64,000 nucleotides of DNA from Enchytraeus crypticus. Its lineage: Eukaryota > Annelida > Clitellata > Enchytraeida > Enchytraeidae. The translations under genes were made by a program, and so were the position numbers. The DNA is taken from NCBI GenBank assembly GCA_905160935.1, contig CAJHZI010000495.1, positions 329,001 to 393,000 of the forward strand. The letters are read 5' to 3'. Below, piece by piece: positions 10,101 to 20,582 of this stretch (the stretch's first letter is position 1; each line of letters opens with the position of its first letter). Below the pieces are notes generated by a model. It worked only from the letters and a program-made list of their open reading frames with translations, had not been told where the DNA came from and did no database searches.

Positions 10101-12254
10101 AGACTAGAAATGTGTGCCTTTGAACTGCTAACTAGCTGAACATTTGAGGAAGAGAGACTCCTTAATTGTCATACGTCTTGCATGTTTGCCACACCTTATC
10201 CCTTAGCAAGTTGATCCTGCTTTGTGAGAACGAAAACAGACTCTGAGCAAGCATGCGAGCCTTGGATAGAAATTTTTAACAATTCTAAAAGCTAATGATG
10301 TTTACGTCAGCATCCTCACTCGAAAGCAAAATCAGTGACGGGCGAGCTCAGGATTTGAACTAGCACATACTGATCTGCAGTCGAGTATATTACCAACATC
10401 GTCACTGACTCCAGCCTAAGAGAGAGAGTGAGAGAGTAATTCAAAGCTACATAACTTATTTCCAGAGAAGAGTTAGTAGAGCAACAGAGCGAGAGCGAGA
10501 GAGATAGAGAGAGCGAGAGATAGAGCAATAGAGAGAGAGAGAGAGAGACAGAGAGATAAAGAGAGAGATAGACAGAGAGCTCATTAGATAAGTCCTTACC
10601 TCAGTGTTGGCGTAGTATGTGCTCCAGGAAGCTCTCAGAGACTCCTGACCTCCGATGTCCCACATGATGAAGTGAAAGTTCTTGTAGACCACTTCCTCCA
10701 CGTTGCTGCCTATAGTAGGTGACGTGTGCACCACTTCGTTCATTAGGCTGTACACAACGCAACAGCGTATTTACAATATACAACATAATATAAAACAATC
10801 AAATTAATTGTGATATGAAATTAAAAATTAAAATGAAATTGGAAATGAACAAAATTATATGGAATGAAATGATATCAAAGTGAGTGACTCGTATATATAG
10901 TAATTTTCTTAGACTAATGACACACAATTTAAAAGTAATTTTAAAAATTTTATTTATACTGTTACAAGATAAACAGCTAACAGATTACTGCTATCATAAT
11001 TATTAATAAATATTGGCATTCGATGATACAGGCCAATGATAGAGTATTTATTATAATTTTAAATCAATTTTTATTTCATCCAGTGGCAGCAAATTAAGAC
11101 AACAGTAACAAACTAACATACATTAAAATACACAAGAAATATTAAGGAATAAAAAACTGATCGAAAATAAAAGGCAAATATGATAGAATAAGATACTTCT
11201 AATTGATTGAGAATGGTAAGTGTTACCATTCTCAATGTAAGCGTAGGACTTACAATTGATAGAGATTGGTAACACTTATAATTGATAGAGATTGGTAACA
11301 CTTACAATTGATAGAGAATGGTTGTTTTTCCTGCATTGTCTAGACCAACTATGATCACCTTGTGATCTGCAGAGAACAATTGTAAATGTAAATTATGTAA
11401 CTCACTTTCATTTGTAAACCTTCGTTTCCAGTGAGATGTATATGTTAATATTTTTACACACTTGTTAAAGTTTTTAAAGTTGATAAAGCTGGTAAAGCTA
11501 ATTTTAACCTAAGTTTCCTCACTCGTAAGCGATATCAGTGAGTGGCGAGCCCAGGATTTGAGCCGCACATACTGATCAGCAAATAAAAAATAAAACAACT
11601 TTTATAACAGCCCATCCATACATGATCATGTAGTTACCTAAATGATCTTACATATGTGTATACGTATGTGTACATACAGTTTAATATAAAAGATACTTTT
11701 AAGCATGTGGATGTGTTCTTTGTGCACTTTGTAAATATCTTTATATATATATCTCTCGGTTTATATTTAAAATTTCCTTTACAATTTTTGTACGATGGAC
11801 TATAAAATTACGACTAGACTTTTGTGAAGTCTTCAACCAACTTCTTGAACCAGTGTAATTAAGTAAATTTAATTAAATATTTAATGCTTATAAGCAAGAC
11901 AGTTTAGCTCCAAAATCGTTAAGATATACATGCAAATTAAACAATAACACAATTTGAGTGCTATGAACATCCACGACAACATTGTTCACTATTATACCAA
12001 TCCAAGCCGATGACCAGCAAAAGAAAGAGTCCATTAAATAATATGAAACCAAAAATATAGAAAGCTAGTCCAAGGAACAGACGGCAATGAACAAAACATC
12101 TCATAGTACTTAGCATTGACATACTGTCTCTTTAATTCAATACGGTACATAATATATGTCTCTTAATATTTTAATAAATCTTAAATTTGTTTATAATAGT
12201 TTACCAACCTTCTGGTGTAAATAAACTTATAAATCTGGAGAACAATAGACCCAT
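7110..12254 (-). CDS. ARL5: ARL5-type ADP-ribosylation-factor-like GTPase, complete gene of six coding exons
   Basis: Coding exons in gene order are 12254-12209, 11366-11306, 10747-10600, 9759-9676, 7810-7659 and 7155-7110. They join in phase to 178 codons plus stop, against 179 residues for vertebrate ARL5. Visible motifs are Gly2 for N-myristoylation (start MGLLFSRF), P-loop GLDNAGKTT at 23-31, switch I SPTIG with Thr47, switch II WDIGGQ at 65-70 with Gln70, guanine-specificity NKQD at 125-128, and CALTGEG near the C-terminus. WDIGGQ, rather than the ARF WDVGGQ, and [13 protein letters not shown] point to ARL5 rather than ARF or ARL1. ARL5 proteins are known as trans-Golgi GTPases that recruit the GARP tether. 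The gene lies head-to-head with the ankyrin gene. All introns have GT/AG ends. Confidence 0.95.
7300..7478 (+). repeat. tRNA-derived SINE, family B
   Basis: It contains aatgacagatcctga, gattcccggccgcgctgatc and acatgtggtactaagagtg. The same body with a cleaner B box (GGTTCGAATCC) occurs at 19183 and 32150. It lies inside the last ARL5 intron. Confidence 0.7.
7659..7810 (-). CDS. ARL5: ARL5 coding exon 5 (NKQD motif)
   Basis: The acceptor is GATGTAG and the donor GTGTGT. The exon contains [23 protein letters not shown] and [12 protein letters not shown], and ends with two bases of the second Gly of GEG. A short TGAT-repeat tract lies just beyond the donor. Confidence 0.94.
8640..9190 (-). mobile_element. 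LINE 3'-coding fragment in an ARL5 intron
   Basis: Reverse reading gives [20 protein letters not shown], then [20 protein letters not shown] and [20 protein letters not shown], typical of the C-terminal part of non-LTR reverse transcriptases. Frames are broken further on. It is a relic in sense orientation with ARL5. Confidence 0.82.
9219..9385 (+). repeat. Dispersed repeat 'aacgtccgtttcctcatcc' family
   Basis: It shares tttcctcatccaaggatg, gtcagggacgtc, gatcaattcacccagacc, atgtgctgagaag and aatggtcagggta with copies at 15760, 49103 and 49657. It is non-coding and about 170 bases. Confidence 0.75.
9676..9759 (-). CDS. ARL5: ARL5 coding exon 4
   Basis: The acceptor is TTTGCAG and the donor GTTTGT, with phase 0 at both ends. 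It encodes [20 protein letters not shown] and then LHKMLACE, the central helix and strand region that matches ARL5 closely. Confidence 0.94.
9805..9895. repeat. Tandem duplication, ~48 bp
   Basis: The segment catgccactatttaacatag and what follows (tatcg.atttcatcag.tgattt) occurs twice, just upstream of ARL5 exon 4 in gene direction. Confidence 0.8.
10288..10417 (-). repeat. tRNA-derived SINE, family A
   Basis: The reverse complement has a B-box-like gttcaaatcctgagc and the tail gaggatgctgacgtaaac. Family A copies are the most numerous SINE in the window. Confidence 0.7.
10425..10580. repeat. GA microsatellite
   Basis: Imperfect GA/GAGC repeat in ARL5 intron 3, close to the exon 3 donor. Confidence 0.85.
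10600..10747 (-). CDS. ARL5: ARL5 coding exon 3 (switch I and switch II)
   Basis: The exon runs from the TACAG acceptor to a GTAAGG donor and completes Phe36. It carries the SPTIGSN and [13 protein letters not shown] segments and ends with YYANTE. A GA-rich microsatellite follows in the intron. Confidence 0.95.
11185..11305 (-). repeat. Donor-echo array of ARL5 exon 2
   Basis: In gene direction, ctctatcaatt|gtaagtgttacc at the exon end recurs as ctctatcaattataagtg and ctctatcaattgtaagtc, with a further inverted piece. Units are about 32 bases. Confidence 0.85.
11306..11366 (-). CDS. ARL5: ARL5 coding exon 2 (P-loop)
   Basis: The acceptor CTGCAG precedes the exon, which encodes [20 protein letters not shown] plus two bases of Phe36. 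The donor is GTAAGT. The last bases of the exon and the donor are repeated downstream within 11185-11305 (see findings). Confidence 0.95.
11486..11582 (-). repeat. tRNA-derived SINE, family A
   Basis: It contains agtttcctcactcg and gagcccaggatttgagccg, the reverse of the B-box region. It lies in ARL5 intron 1. Confidence 0.68.
12209..12254 (-). CDS. ARL5: ARL5 coding exon 1 (start codon, N-terminal amphipathic segment)
   Basis: ATG is read from 12254 downward and encodes [15 protein letters not shown]. The exon ends with one leftover base before a GTTGGT donor. Gly2 is the expected myristoylation site. The leftover G joins AT of exon 2 to give Asp16. Confidence 0.88.
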
Positions 12255-13069
12255 CGCAGCTTGACTGTTGGCTGATTAACACCTAAACGTCTCAAATAGC
12301 TTCGATATTACTTTCCTAAAAGATTGTCGTGTGAATATTTTCAAATATCCTCACAAATTAGCCTTGAAGTTTTATCATTAACCAGAAATCCCATTAAAAT
12401 CAAGATCAAAAAATGAAACAATAGCTATTAATATCTTAAACAATATTGTCTTAAATTCAAATTTGAAATACACCCCCTGACTAGTATTATATGATAATAC
12501 TTAAGATAATTTTACAAAGAAGTCACTAAGTAAAGATGGCCTCATTAAATTAATTAATTAAATTATATATTTTTACGTTTTGTTTAACCCAGTTTTCCTC
12601 CACGTATTTAAATAACTTCCATTTTTCTTCAATTCTTCGCATAAATAAACAAAAATACAAGGAGCAAATCTTCTAAAACCGCTTTTTGATTTGACTGAGA
12701 CAAAGACAAACGTCAATTTGGTTTATGCCAGAACTAGTAAAATGTTATACAATAAAATCTATAATATTAAAGATGGATCATTGTGAAATGCCTATTCATT
12801 ATGTTTTAACCATTTAATTACATATAGTTTAGCGGATAAAATTCTCTATGTCTTTACAGGTCTTCAAAACTTGACTTCAATATCTATCAGCTCGATTTAC
12901 TCTTGGCAACGATCCAAAGGAAATTCGCTGTCAGTTATAAAAAGTAAGGCTGAATTATTCAAAAGTCAAATTCTCAAATATTGTACGTAATGCATGAGAT
13001 GCACATGGTTTTGTGATGGCGTTGCAGTTTGAGAAAAGAACAGTTTCAGTAGAGTGATATCCTAGCTTA

Positions 13070-13380
13070 TAGTTATAGCCAGTCCGGTAAATGTCCGAAA
13101 TGTTACTCTTAGATCAGCGCGACCGGGAATTCTAATGGACAAGAGTTCAATTCACCTCAGGACCTGTCGCTTAAAACTTCAAAGCGTTATCTGACAAATC
13201 TTACTAACACGTACCGGGACATTTAATAATTATATAAATATTCTGATCTGAGAGTAAAATCTCAGATATTCACTGGACTGGTTGTACGGAAAATGAACAA
13301 AATTGCCTAACGGATTTAGCACATAGTATTAAAAGGTGATAGATATCAACATAGCTGATCATTTCACTATAATGCGCGTT
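13070..13380. repeat. Inverted pair of family B SINEs
   Basis: Bases 13070-13185 are a minus copy (tagatcagcgcgaccggga) and 13240-13380 a plus copy (gatctgagagtaaaatctcag ... gatagatatcaacatag). Together they could form a hairpin. Confidence 0.65.
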
Positions 13381-13479
13381 TACTTTACATTTTGTTCGTT
13401 AACAATATCAATTCTGTTGCAGTTTTCCTGTTTATTAGTTTCATTTCAAATGTTGATAGCTACAACAATACGATGAAAG

Positions 13480-14030
13480 TGTAGCAGGAACCCATATATT
13501 CCAATATGGATCCCTCTTTCCGTCTGTGTTCTTGACTATATTAGAGAATATGTGAACTAATATAACGACTCCGCCTAGATCCTAATACAAGAAAGGACAG
13601 ATAATGTCTGAGGTCTGGGTCTACGTCTGCGACCATCAAGTCAGTTGAGTTTTGAAAGTCGCAGAGAGGAGTTGCTACAAGACGTCGAGTAGAGAGCTGT
13701 GCTTCAAAGACTGTAAGGAGAGAAGTTACCTCTTTGAATTAAGGTATTAAATTGAGTTAAATGGTATTTAAGAGATGTGAAATGTATTAGTAACAAGTTA
13801 AATGTAGATATCGATTCTATTGTAATTTCTATTATTTAAGTTATTATTATATTTTCTCTATACCGTCGTGTGCAAGTTTATGATTGTACTGGTGTTTGTT
13901 ATTTTCTGAGATGTTAGAATGTACTGTAATAAATGTCTTTAATAATTAACGAATAAGAGTTCCATGTGACATAATCTAATAATCACGTAGATGGACCGTA
14001 TTATCGAGGCGGTATTATAATTTAGAAATG
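13480..14030 (+). mobile_element. Possible solo LTR
   Basis: The segment starts TGTAGCAGGAACCC, contains AATAAATGTCTTT as a possible polyadenylation signal near the end, and has no matching neighbour. The 3' boundary and target duplication could not be fixed. Confidence 0.35.
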
Positions 14031-14034
14031 GAAT

Positions 14035-14155
14035 TCCCACAGAGTGCTACTGTTGTCTATGACAATATCGAGCACAATGTAACCAAATCAAAACCGATGA
14101 TCAGAGTGAGGTGTTAATAAACGGTGGGAGTCAAAATCCGGATAATAAGTCGAAG
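14035..14155 (+). repeat. Dispersed repeat family 'gagtgctactgttgtctatg'
   Basis: It carries acaatatcgagcac and aaccgatgatcagag. The longest copies are at 43925-44235 and 50800-51180. A degraded inverted copy follows at 14690-14865. Confidence 0.65.
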
Positions 14156-15623
14156 GGTACTAGCGTAAAGAAGTAATGCATATACAACACCATAAAGTTT
14201 TGCACAGATATAGAATGTAAATTATTTATTCTACAGTTTTGCACCTATAGACAAGGTCATTTGGACAAGACTTGGTTTGCATAGTGCTCGATGTTGTTAT
14301 AGATGTAAGTGCGCTTTCTCACATGGCAACTCTTTGTTTACATGTGGCTATGGCGGTGTGTTATTTGGATCTCTGATAATAATGTTGATGACAAAATGCT
14401 TTTGTATTGAAATCCTGATTTTTATTGGATTATCGATATAAAATATGTTATATAATATATTTGCTTTATTATTCGGTTATCACACGATATCACATGTGCA
14501 ATAGCTAATCGTGTGTTTTAAATATTAATTATATCCTTGAGGATCAGCTCTTGTTTATTTATATTATATTTAGTTAAAATCTACTAAAAGAAGCATTTTA
14601 AGTTGTAGGTGAATGAGAGGTGATGCAAACTACAATTAAATCTCAACTTCGTTAAATTCCTATAACTTTAAACTGGTTTTCTAGATTTTATATTTGCACA
14701 ATTTTTGGACCATAATTTTTTGGTGGTACTTCATCTGGAGCAGGGTGAGCTGGAACATGGTGGTACTTCATTTTGTATGATTGGCTCTTTGGCTTGGATT
14801 TGGTTCAGTTCAGTGCTGCTCAATGTTGTCAGTGACAATTGTATCACTCCAATTGTTGTTGTTGAGAGGTTTGGTTAAAGAGGAATGTGGAGCGGTTTCA
14901 TACAACTTAGGCTATTAATCAGAGATAATTTTCCTAAATAAATATTTACCCCTGTATATCATAGATTAAAATATTTATATTTAATCGATGAAACTTGTCT
15001 GGTTTGCAGATCTAAATAGAAAATTGATCTGGATATGATATGATTAAAGCTGTCGCAGAGTTGGAAATTTCTATCGAATATGGTGGTACTTCATCTGGAT
15101 GATGAGGTTTGTTCTTAAACTTAGCCAGACTAACGTTTAAATCCAATCTATTCTGCAGTTAATTATATTCCTAATTCACTAACTGATTTTTTTAAATTCT
15201 CGTCAAAAACGAAGAAGCAAAGAACAAGCAAATACAGAAAAAGAGAAATTATGTAATAGCAAAAAATATTAAAGGATATTGCTCTATTGTTAGCAAACAA
15301 GTAAAGTATACTTTTATCGTGTCATTAACTAGTAAAATATCGTGTCATTAACTAGAATGACGCGAGAATAATTTTCCTATATCTGTGATGGAAATCATAG
15401 CGCAGAGAGGCTTATAGGCTGAAATGTGATATGATTGGTTAGATTCAGGTTTAAAATCGTGTGCACGGTTGCCCATTATGCCATTTTTGTGTAACTTCTC
15501 ATGCCTCACTAGTTTCTGTGAGACTGTTGCATGCTAAAATCATTTGTAGTTTTCTGTACTGTGAGTCTACAAATTAGTTTACAGTTTTCAAGTATATTTT
15601 TAGGTGTTGTTATAATAAATTAA

Positions 15624-15748
15624 AAAAAGCTAAGGTTAACGTCAGTTTCCTCACTGGAAAGAGATGTCGGTGACGGGCGAGCCCAGGATTTGAACCCCGC
15701 ACATACTGATCCGCAGTTGAATATCCAACCGATATTGCCAGTGATGAT
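15624..15748 (-). repeat. tRNA-derived SINE, family A
   Basis: Reverse reading shows gggttcaaatcctgggctc, a good B box, and the tail gaggaaactgacgttaacc. A TAA-repeat tail follows. Confidence 0.78.
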
Positions 15749-15759
15749 AATAATAATAA

Positions 15760-15930
15760 TAAAGGTTTGATGTCCATTTCCTCATCCAGGGATGATGTCA
15801 GGGACGTCCCCACAACACTCATCACTATAGATCAATTCACCCAAACCTATCTGCATAAGAACTGTGCTGAGGAGAAATAAGGTTCTAAACGAAAGCCAGT
15901 CCGGTGATCAAAAATGGTCAGGGTAGATCA
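15760..15930 (+). repeat. Dispersed repeat 'gtccatttcctcatcc' family
   Basis: Same layout as 9219-9385, including gaaagccagtccggtgatc. It adjoins the family A SINE with only a TAA tract between. Confidence 0.75.
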
Positions 15931-16155
15931 AGTAAACGAGTAGATTTTATGTTACTATAACTAGTAAGAGCAATTTTGATCATTTAATGTGGCAACAACT
16001 CACTGTATTGATGAGCGTCAATACAGTGTATCTACAGTTGCAAAGAAAATGCAAAGAATATTAGACAGTTCAATAATGCTTATAGATGAATAATTTATGT
16101 TTTTACATTTACTTGCTTTATATATAACTGCTTAGGTATCTATTTTTTGTTTCAG

Positions 16156-16239
16156 CCACACTTGGTGCAGTCTTGCTTCAGTGGAGATGCAGATGAGATA
16201 AGATCTATGCTGTATAAGAAAGAAGATGTCAATTATCAG
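16156..16239 (+). CDS. ANKRD28: PP6 ankyrin subunit, first recognised exon (exon 1 of this listing)
   Basis: The acceptor is TTTCAG and the next intron starts GTGATT; phase 0 at both ends. It encodes [18 protein letters not shown] and then [10 protein letters not shown], matching the start of the family after its short first exon. Numbering of later exons starts here. Confidence 0.9.
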
Positions 16240-19200
16240 GTGATTTGAAATCTGCTTATAGACTTTTTCAACATGTATTGTAATCTGGGTTGTAAATAAA
16301 CTGAAACACCAGAGCTCTGGGATTTCTGTAACAATGGTAACTTAGCCGCCATATACCAAAGCCACCCAAGTCCTTCCCACAAGTGTTTATTTTCAATAAC
16401 CTTCGTGCTCATGCTTTTATCTTTGCTCTGCGCCCTGTAATATATGAATAAGTAATAAAGGTCTAACGTCCATATCCTTGTATAAGGATGATGTCAGGGA
16501 TGTCCGTAATAATAAGACATAAAAGTAAAATGTAATAAAATAGATGTGAATTCACCTAACTAGACTCTCAATCTTCTCTGTTGTCTCCTAATTTGCTGGT
16601 TCAAGATTCCATTTCTAATCTTTGTCTTCTTTAACAACTGGTAATAGTCCTTTGACCATCACCGAGACCTGTCTTGAAGAAACCAGCAAGATACTACTAG
16701 GCTGCCTATGGCTAGTGAAAATATCGCTTCTGCATAAGTTTAGTTCCAAATCTTTCTGTTCTCAGTTTCTGCGTAGATGTTTTAAATTATATTTACATTT
16801 CGCGCTTGGTCTAAATATTCTGTAGTTAAAAACTCAGACAAAATATAGCTGTCCAATACTAGTTTAGCTATGATTAGTAAATAATTTTTATTTAATTAAT
16901 TAATAATAATTAATAAACGATTCAAGGGAAGATGATAATCAAAATATAGCCGTCCAATACTAGTTTAGCTATGATTAGTAAATAATTTTTATTTAATTAA
17001 TTAATAATAATTAATAAACGATTCAAGGGAAGATGATGATCGCAATGAATAATTCTTATGTTATTGAACTTATTAAATTAGAATTGTTTAGTATAAAGTC
17101 TATTAATACAGAATTTACTGTGTGTGACAGGACAAGGAGAAGAGAAGTCCGCTACACGCGGCAGCTTTCTGTGGTGAGGCCGAGATTGCGGAGCTGTTGT
17201 TGCTGAACGGAGCTCGAGCTAATTCTAAGGATTGTCGTTGGTTGACTCCACTCCATAGAGCGTGTTGTTCAAAAAGCGATGTGAGTCGTAAAATAGCTAA
17301 ATTGTGTAATTGTAAAATAGCTAAATTGCGTAATTGTAAAGTAGCCAAATTGCGTAATTGTAAAGTAGCCAAATTGCGTAATTGTAAAGTAGCTAAATTG
17401 CGTAATTGTAAAGTAGCTAAATTGCGTAATTGTAAAGTAGCTAAATTGTGTAATTGTAAAGTAGCATAATTGTGTAATTGTAAAAAGAAATTGAGTATTG
17501 ATTTTTTTCTCTTGTAAGAATAGTTAGTTCAAACTATAAAGAAAAAATTGATTCTCTGTACTTTACTTTTGTGCCTTTAGCTAAATATCTGCAAATTTGT
17601 GAAGATTAGAAAATTTTACATTAAAATTATTTGTTTGACTTAACCATTTAATTTCTGGATCATCCATTAAATGTTTTTATTATATTTGTTTGTATAATAC
17701 TCGTAAAAATTAATGCAGTGTATTTGGAATTACAGAATTCTGGCATCTTTGCCATGTCCAGATGTATTTACTGAAGCTTTTACAATGTTGGTTCCCTTGA
17801 TTATTCCAGAATTAGTTCTTAGGTTTGTCCTTGTTCTTGCATATTCCAGAATGTCGCTGAAATGTCACTTTCTCCTAGTAATTTTTGCTAACATTGCCTC
17901 AGAAATATACTTTTTCATTTATTAATTTTAACGTTGATCCATTTTTTATTAATAATATTATAAAGTGGTGACATTTTATTTAAAATAATTACATTTTTTC
18001 TGACCCTAGTTAATCTGGGGAAGATGAAGATATGAAAGGGAGGATGATGATAATGAAATAAGATCACTGAAATTTAGCCTAAGCATATTAACATTAAATC
18101 TGACATATTTATATCGTAGGAGACTGTTGACATATTTATATCGTAGGAGACTGTTGACATATTTGTATCGTATGAGACCGTTGACATATTTGTATCGTAT
18201 GAGACCATTGACATTTTTGTATCATATGAGACCGTTGACATTTTTGTATCGTATGATACCATTGACATACTTGTATCATTTGTATCGTATGAGACCGTTG
18301 ACATATTTGTATCGTAGGAAACCGTTGAGGTGTTATTGAGCTACCAGGCCGACGTGAACGCCAGGGATAAGAACTGGCAGACTCCGCTGCACGTGGCAGC
18401 GGCTAATAACTCTGTGAAATGTGCCGAGCTCATCATTCCTCAGCTGACGAATGTCAACGTGTCTGACAGGTGTGGGAGGACTAGTCTTCATCACGCTGCG
18501 TTCAACGGTAATATCGAGGTATGAGCGGTAGTTCCTTAGTTCCAGGAAATTTCCGTTTGTGCGTCTTTAAAGCTTGTTTCTGCTACTATCTCGTTGAATG
18601 TTGTCATTTATGATACTGATTTGATTAGTTAATTTGAAGAACTACCTGTTTGGAGGTATCAGCATCGCTGACATTGTTTTCATTTGAGTAAATAAAAATT
18701 ACACGACATTGTTTGGGTATTAGATTTGACGAACGATGTTATGCCTTGAACTTTCAACCATCCCTGGATATATCCATCATATATATATTAGTTTCTCGTA
18801 TTCCATAGCTTCGCGTATATTTAAATCGTTAGGTCATTAATAGACAATTGTGCCTGTAAAAGTCCAATAATTTTACTCTCTGAACAGCAAAATTCTCTCT
18901 GACTGAGAATGATCGCAAGACATCATGAACAACCATTAAGGTATTACTTCAAGCTCTACGCATTGAGCTACTTGGATGTTACCAGGTTTCAAGATTGAAC
19001 GGCCTACTGGATAGCTTGCATGGTTGCCTGATAAGTAGGTGGACATCGGTTCAAACCCCAATCGTCTCGCCGCAGATCTTGTGATATTAAACAAACGTTA
19101 AACATCACTTCTTTACGTCTAAACGAGCATTGTGTGTTAAATGTTCATTTAGAATGTCTTAATAGCGTTGGGTTAACGTCGTCAAGTTTTAAATGACAGA

Positions 19201-20206
19201 TCCTGAGGTGAATTTAACCCTCGTGGGTTCGAATCCCAGCCGCGCTGATCTGAGAGTAAAGTCTTGGACATTCACTGGATTGGCTATACGGAGAATGGTC
19301 TAAATTGCCTAACGGTTTTAACATGTGGTATTAAAAGTGATAGATATAAACATAGTTGATTATTTCACTATTATGCTTGTTTTTTTAATTTATAATTACA
19401 AGATGGTGAAGCTGCTCTTGGAGAAGGGAGCGACGATCAACGCGTTTGACAAGAAGGATCGACGAGCAATCCACTGGGCGGCGTACATGGGACACGTCGA
19501 CGTGCTGCGACTGCTCATCAGCTTTGGTGCAGAGCTGAGGTGTGCTGATGCTCAGGTATGTCGAGTTCTTATCAATAAATAAACCTGTGCTCGAGTTCTT
19601 GTCAATAAATAAACCTGTGCTTGAGTTCTTGTCAATAAATAAACTTGTGCTTGAGTTCTTATCAATAAATAAACATGTGCTCGAGTTCTTATCAATAGAT
19701 AAATCTGTGCTTGAGTTCTTATCAATAGATAAACCTGTGCTTGAATTCTTGTCAATAAATAAACCTGTGCTTGAGTTCTTGTCAATAAATAAACCTGTGC
19801 TTGAGTTCTTATCAATAAATAAACCTGTGCTTGAGTTCTTGTCAATAAATAAACCTGTGCTTGAGTTCTTATCAATAAATAAACCTGTGCTTGAGTTCTT
19901 GTCAATAAATAAACCTGTGCTTGAGTTCTTATCAATAAATAAACCTGTGCTGGAGTTCTTATCAATAAATAGCAGTGAATGTTAGCTGTTCAGCTGTGAT
20001 TTAAATCAATGGCCTTATATCAGAAAGGTGTGCTAGCCTAGCTGCTATCTTCCGATTGGTCAATACATCTTCGGTGCCATTTCAAGTCGTAAAAGAAAGC
20101 GAAGATTTATTGGTTAGACTCTTTTTCATTAAATTGCCACGCTGCCACAAATTCTAGATATCTGCATATAATATATATATATATATATATATGGTGTCAA
20201 ATATAA

Positions 20207-20290
<84 letters not shown>

Positions 20291-20531
20291 TGAACAGATG
20301 TACACGCCGATGCATGCAGCATGTGCCAGTGGTCAGATAAGTGTGGTGAGACTTCTGCTGGACCACGGTGTAGAGGTTGACATTCCCACCCTGCATGGTA
20401 ACACTGCGCTACACATAGCCTGCATCAATGGGCAGGACATGGCTGCCAGTGAACTTATAGCTCACGGGGCTTCTGTTAACATTGTCAACAACAAGGGTCA
20501 GGTAGCTGCAGCCCTCACTGTGTACTAAGTC

Positions 20532-20582
<51 letters not shown>

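Larger units (their letters stand above)
12255..16155. promoter_or_regulatory. Intergenic region between head-to-head genes
   Basis: ARL5 starts at 12254 on the minus strand, and the first recognised ankyrin exon starts at 16156 on the plus strand. Both promoters and the missing first ankyrin exon should lie here. I see no CpG-rich core or convincing TATA/Inr pair; the region also holds the repeats listed separately. Confidence 0.4.

Noticed and set aside
13027-13054. ATG reading MALQFEKRT as the missing first ankyrin exon
   Set aside because: It lies in text shared with 2685-2720, so it is probably repeat sequence, and the donor would be weak.
19183-19372. Functional tRNA genes at B-box-like sites
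   Set aside because: The same sequence recurs with a long shared tail, and no cloverleaf could be completed; these are SINEs.
19542-19985. 137- and 147-codon open frames on both strands
   Set aside because: They come from the 30-bp minisatellite after exon 4 and do not continue the exon 4 reading frame, which stops in the first unit.
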